Below, piece by piece: positions 63,301 through 64,000 of a stretch of 64,000 nucleotides of DNA. Source of the stretch: Sphingobacteriales bacterium 50-39 (GTDB lineage: Bacteria > Bacteroidota > Bacteroidia > Chitinophagales > Chitinophagaceae); assembly GCA_001898505.1 (NCBI GenBank), contig MKTZ01000009.1, positions 558,001 to 622,000 of the forward strand, in the 5' to 3' direction. Each line of letters starts with the position of its first letter. The stretch's first letter is position 1. The notes below the pieces were generated by a model. The model searched no databases. It was given only the letters and a program-made list of their open reading frames with translations, and was not told the origin of the DNA. The position numbers were made by a program, and so were the translations under genes.

Positions 63301-63324
63301 TTCGAGGAAAATAAACCTTTATGA
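60313..63324 (+). CDS. GH92 alpha-mannosidase fused to a C-terminal esterase
   Basis: 1003 residues with a signal peptide (MKRIYLLAVLTGLSLMAV). Residues about 28-745 are GH92: IEGFACTQMSGVGWYG, DVFRSQMPLQTIINP, NEPVHHVPFLFNRLG and GNEDVGQMSAWYVLAASG. Family members are calcium-dependent exo-alpha-mannosidases. Residues about 752-1003 form an esterase-D type alpha/beta-hydrolase with YPVVYLLHGYSGN, the nucleophile Ser in GLSMGGHGAL, an Asp region in DCGSDDFF and the His in RPGGHDWNYW. Both parts look complete, so one secreted protein may remove mannose and an acyl group. Confidence 0.9.
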   Translation: MKRIYLLAVLTGLSLMAVCQPTQGRRLSSYVNPFIGASTSITKGENSAGLGKTFPGAATPFGVVQVSPNTITGGDNGSGYSYEHTTIEGFACTQMSGVGWYGDLGNFLVMPTTGKLQVVSGAEGQDEQGYRSKYDKSSEKASAGYYSARLTKYDVLAELTAAPHSAMMRFTFPANDQSRIQIDLAHRVGGTSTAQYVEVVDDHTIRGWMKCTPEGGGWGHGDGHAEYTVYFYAQFNKPVKKYGVWSKEDVQPMVRKKEGSHLGFYTEFATKAGEQVVLKTGISFISMEGAGRNLKAEITGWDFDRVHEAAQQLWDQALGKIRITGGTDDEKTIFYTSLYHTLIDPRALSDVDGTYPGGDGKPHKTDLFTKHSIFSGWDVFRSQMPLQTIINPRMVNDLIASLVELADQSGKGYLERWELLNAYSGCMVGNPAVVVLVDAYAKGIRDYDVNKAYRYAVNTCEMFGNKNGWEPGNISVTLENGFSEWCLSRLAAALGKKEDSVKYAARGMSYKNIWNDSVRWFRPRRKDGSWEPWPAEGRMKQDYGTVESNPYQQGWFVPQDIPGMVQLMGGRGPVLADLQQFFERTPENMLWNDYYNHANEPVHHVPFLFNRLGAPFLTQQWTRTICTRAYHNSVEGLVGNEDVGQMSAWYVLAASGLHPVCPGDTRWEITSPVFDKVVMQLDPHYAKGKTFTIIARNNSRENKYIQSASLNGQSYNKCWLDHADIMAGGVLELNMGKSPAMSWGVEGVSQDVDTVVTYSAAMHKEIKAVVIKPAAYQQGSPYPVVYLLHGYSGNYSDWVKKVPALKEYADRYNVLIVCPDGNFGSWYFDSPVDSTWKYETYVGKELVKYIDDHYKTLPGRKGRAITGLSMGGHGALFLAFRHQDVFGAAGSMSGGVDIRPFPKNWDIARRLGSLDSFPQRWADYSVVNQTKLLRPGSLSIIFDCGSDDFFYKVNNGLHEKLLAEKIPHVFTSRPGGHDWNYWSNSIEYQLLYFHHYFEENKPL

Positions 63325-63495
63325 GGTCAGGCAAAAAAAAAGGGCCAGGATAGAAATCCAGCCCCGTCTTTAAATCCAATATCCTATGAAAAACCGAATA
63401 TGTAAATACAATCCTTGTGCCGGCTCGTGTCATTGGGCTGTGTATTTGATAGAAAAAATTATAATCAACTGACATACAATAATATATGATGCGCG

Positions 63496-63521
63496 CCAAC
63501 CGAAGGTTGGTGTCTGTTTTT
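63496..63521 (+). terminator. Terminator-like hairpin in a 276-base intergenic stretch
   Basis: CCAACC, loop GAA, GGTTGG, then a T-rich tail (TGTCTGTTTTT). It lies 172 bases after the GH92 stop and 80 bases before the permease start. The rest of 63325-63600 holds no gene that I can support; a short imperfect hairpin beside an A-run lies at 63333-63361. Confidence 0.5.
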
Positions 63522-63600
63522 ACCTTGACCCAAGTCAATTTTTCTCCCACGGACGGAAAGATTTTCCCAGGGCAGGAACAGGGAGTATATTCACATACCA

Positions 63601-64000
63601 ATGAAAAATAAACTGGGCTTATGGACCGCCACCTCCCTGGTTGTCGGCAATATGATCGGAGCAGGCATTTTCTTACTGCCGGCGGCAACCGCATCCTTTG
63701 GTGGTATAAGCCTGTTAGGCTGGCTGCTTTCCGCCATAGGCGCCCTGTTTATCGCGCATATGTTCAGCGAGACCAGCAAGCTTTTGCCCCATATGGATGG
63801 AGGTCCTTATTCCTATACCCGCCATGCATTCGGGGATTTCCCCGGCTTCCTGATGGCATGGGGCTACTGGATATCCATCTGGTGTACCAATGCCGCCCTG
63901 ACCGTAGCGTTTGTCGGCGCCCTCAGCACTTTTTTTCCAGCCTTGTCCGCCAATCCTGTGCTGGCCGTCGGCACGGGGCTCGCCGCCATCTGGCTGCTCA
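63601..64000 (+). CDS. Amino-acid permease (APC superfamily), 3' end outside the window
   Basis: 133 residues are visible, running off the window end. The start region WTATSLVVGNMIGAGIFLLP is the hallmark first helix of APC-superfamily amino-acid/polyamine antiporters, and helix two (GWLLSAIGALFIAHMF) and the segment GPYSYTRHAFGDFPGF follow the same pattern as AdiC-type transporters. It resides in the inner membrane. The exact substrate (arginine/agmatine or other amino acids) cannot be told. Confidence 0.88.
   Translation, partial: MKNKLGLWTATSLVVGNMIGAGIFLLPAATASFGGISLLGWLLSAIGALFIAHMFSETSKLLPHMDGGPYSYTRHAFGDFPGFLMAWGYWISIWCTNAALTVAFVGALSTFFPALSANPVLAVGTGLAAIWLL

Noticed and set aside
1-64000. 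tRNA, rRNA, CRISPR or prophage features
   Set aside because: No cloverleaf, rRNA signature, direct-repeat array, integrase, transposase or phage structural gene was recognised on reading both strands.

Overview
The window comes from a Bacteroidota chromosome, most likely a member or relative of the family Chitinophagaceae (lineage inferred, not tested). Supporting marks are a SusC/SusD pair behind an ECF sigma factor and FecR anti-sigma factor, TonB-dependent receptors, LytS/LytTR two-component pairs, large two-component-propeller sensors, FtsX-type permeases without their own ATPase, a DUF5687 ABC permease and many secreted glycoside hydrolases. Genes are densely packed. No rRNA, tRNA, CRISPR array, insertion sequence or prophage was seen. 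The only stretch over 300 bases without a protein gene (29403-30031) is filled by an ORF-less group II intron.

Layout: 1-9.6 kb holds the end of a TonB-dependent receptor, a TPR-like secreted protein, an amidase, a cytochrome P450, a decayed XRE-type regulator, an S10-like peptidase, a receiver protein without its phosphoacceptor Asp, and a secreted esterase. 9.6-14.9 kb holds a PepSY membrane-protein remnant, a short asparaginase, a secreted Gfo/Idh/MocA protein, a GH35 beta-galactosidase and a winged-helix protein. 14.9-25.6 kb holds an OmpA/unknown/TPR gene set, a cytochrome c, an operon of two LytS-type kinases plus a LytTR regulator, and a convergent propeller sensor. 25.7-38 kb holds a serine hydrolase, two FtsX permeases, the intron, an orphan AbiEi-like gene, a pullulanase and a GH74-like BNR protein.

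38-42.6 kb carries an encapsulin nanocompartment operon (DyP peroxidase cargo plus shell), a small LETM1-like protein, a possibly internally deleted gene and a patatin-like phospholipase. 42.7-51.6 kb is one signalling and uptake locus: ECF sigma, FecR, SusC, SusD and an unusual enzyme joining an endonuclease/exonuclease/phosphatase domain to a nucleotide pyrophosphatase/phosphodiesterase domain. 51.7-56.1 kb holds a GluQ-like synthetase, a Gfo/Idh/MocA protein, a TIGR03118-like lipoprotein and a diheme cytochrome c. 56.1-60.2 kb is a four-gene ABC transporter plus two-component operon on the minus strand. The window ends with a GH92 mannosidase fused to an esterase and the start of an amino-acid permease.

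Four points deserve most attention. (1) The group II intron at 29399-30040 has base-pairing exon-binding sites and supplies the stop codons of both flanking genes. (2) Two enzyme fusions, GH92-esterase and EEP-NPP, sit in glycan or phosphodiester uptake settings. (3) Several signalling proteins have lost catalytic residues. (4) Two genes are broken, each cut at its 5' end directly beside the neighbouring gene. Convergent genes here often overlap or abut at their stop codons.
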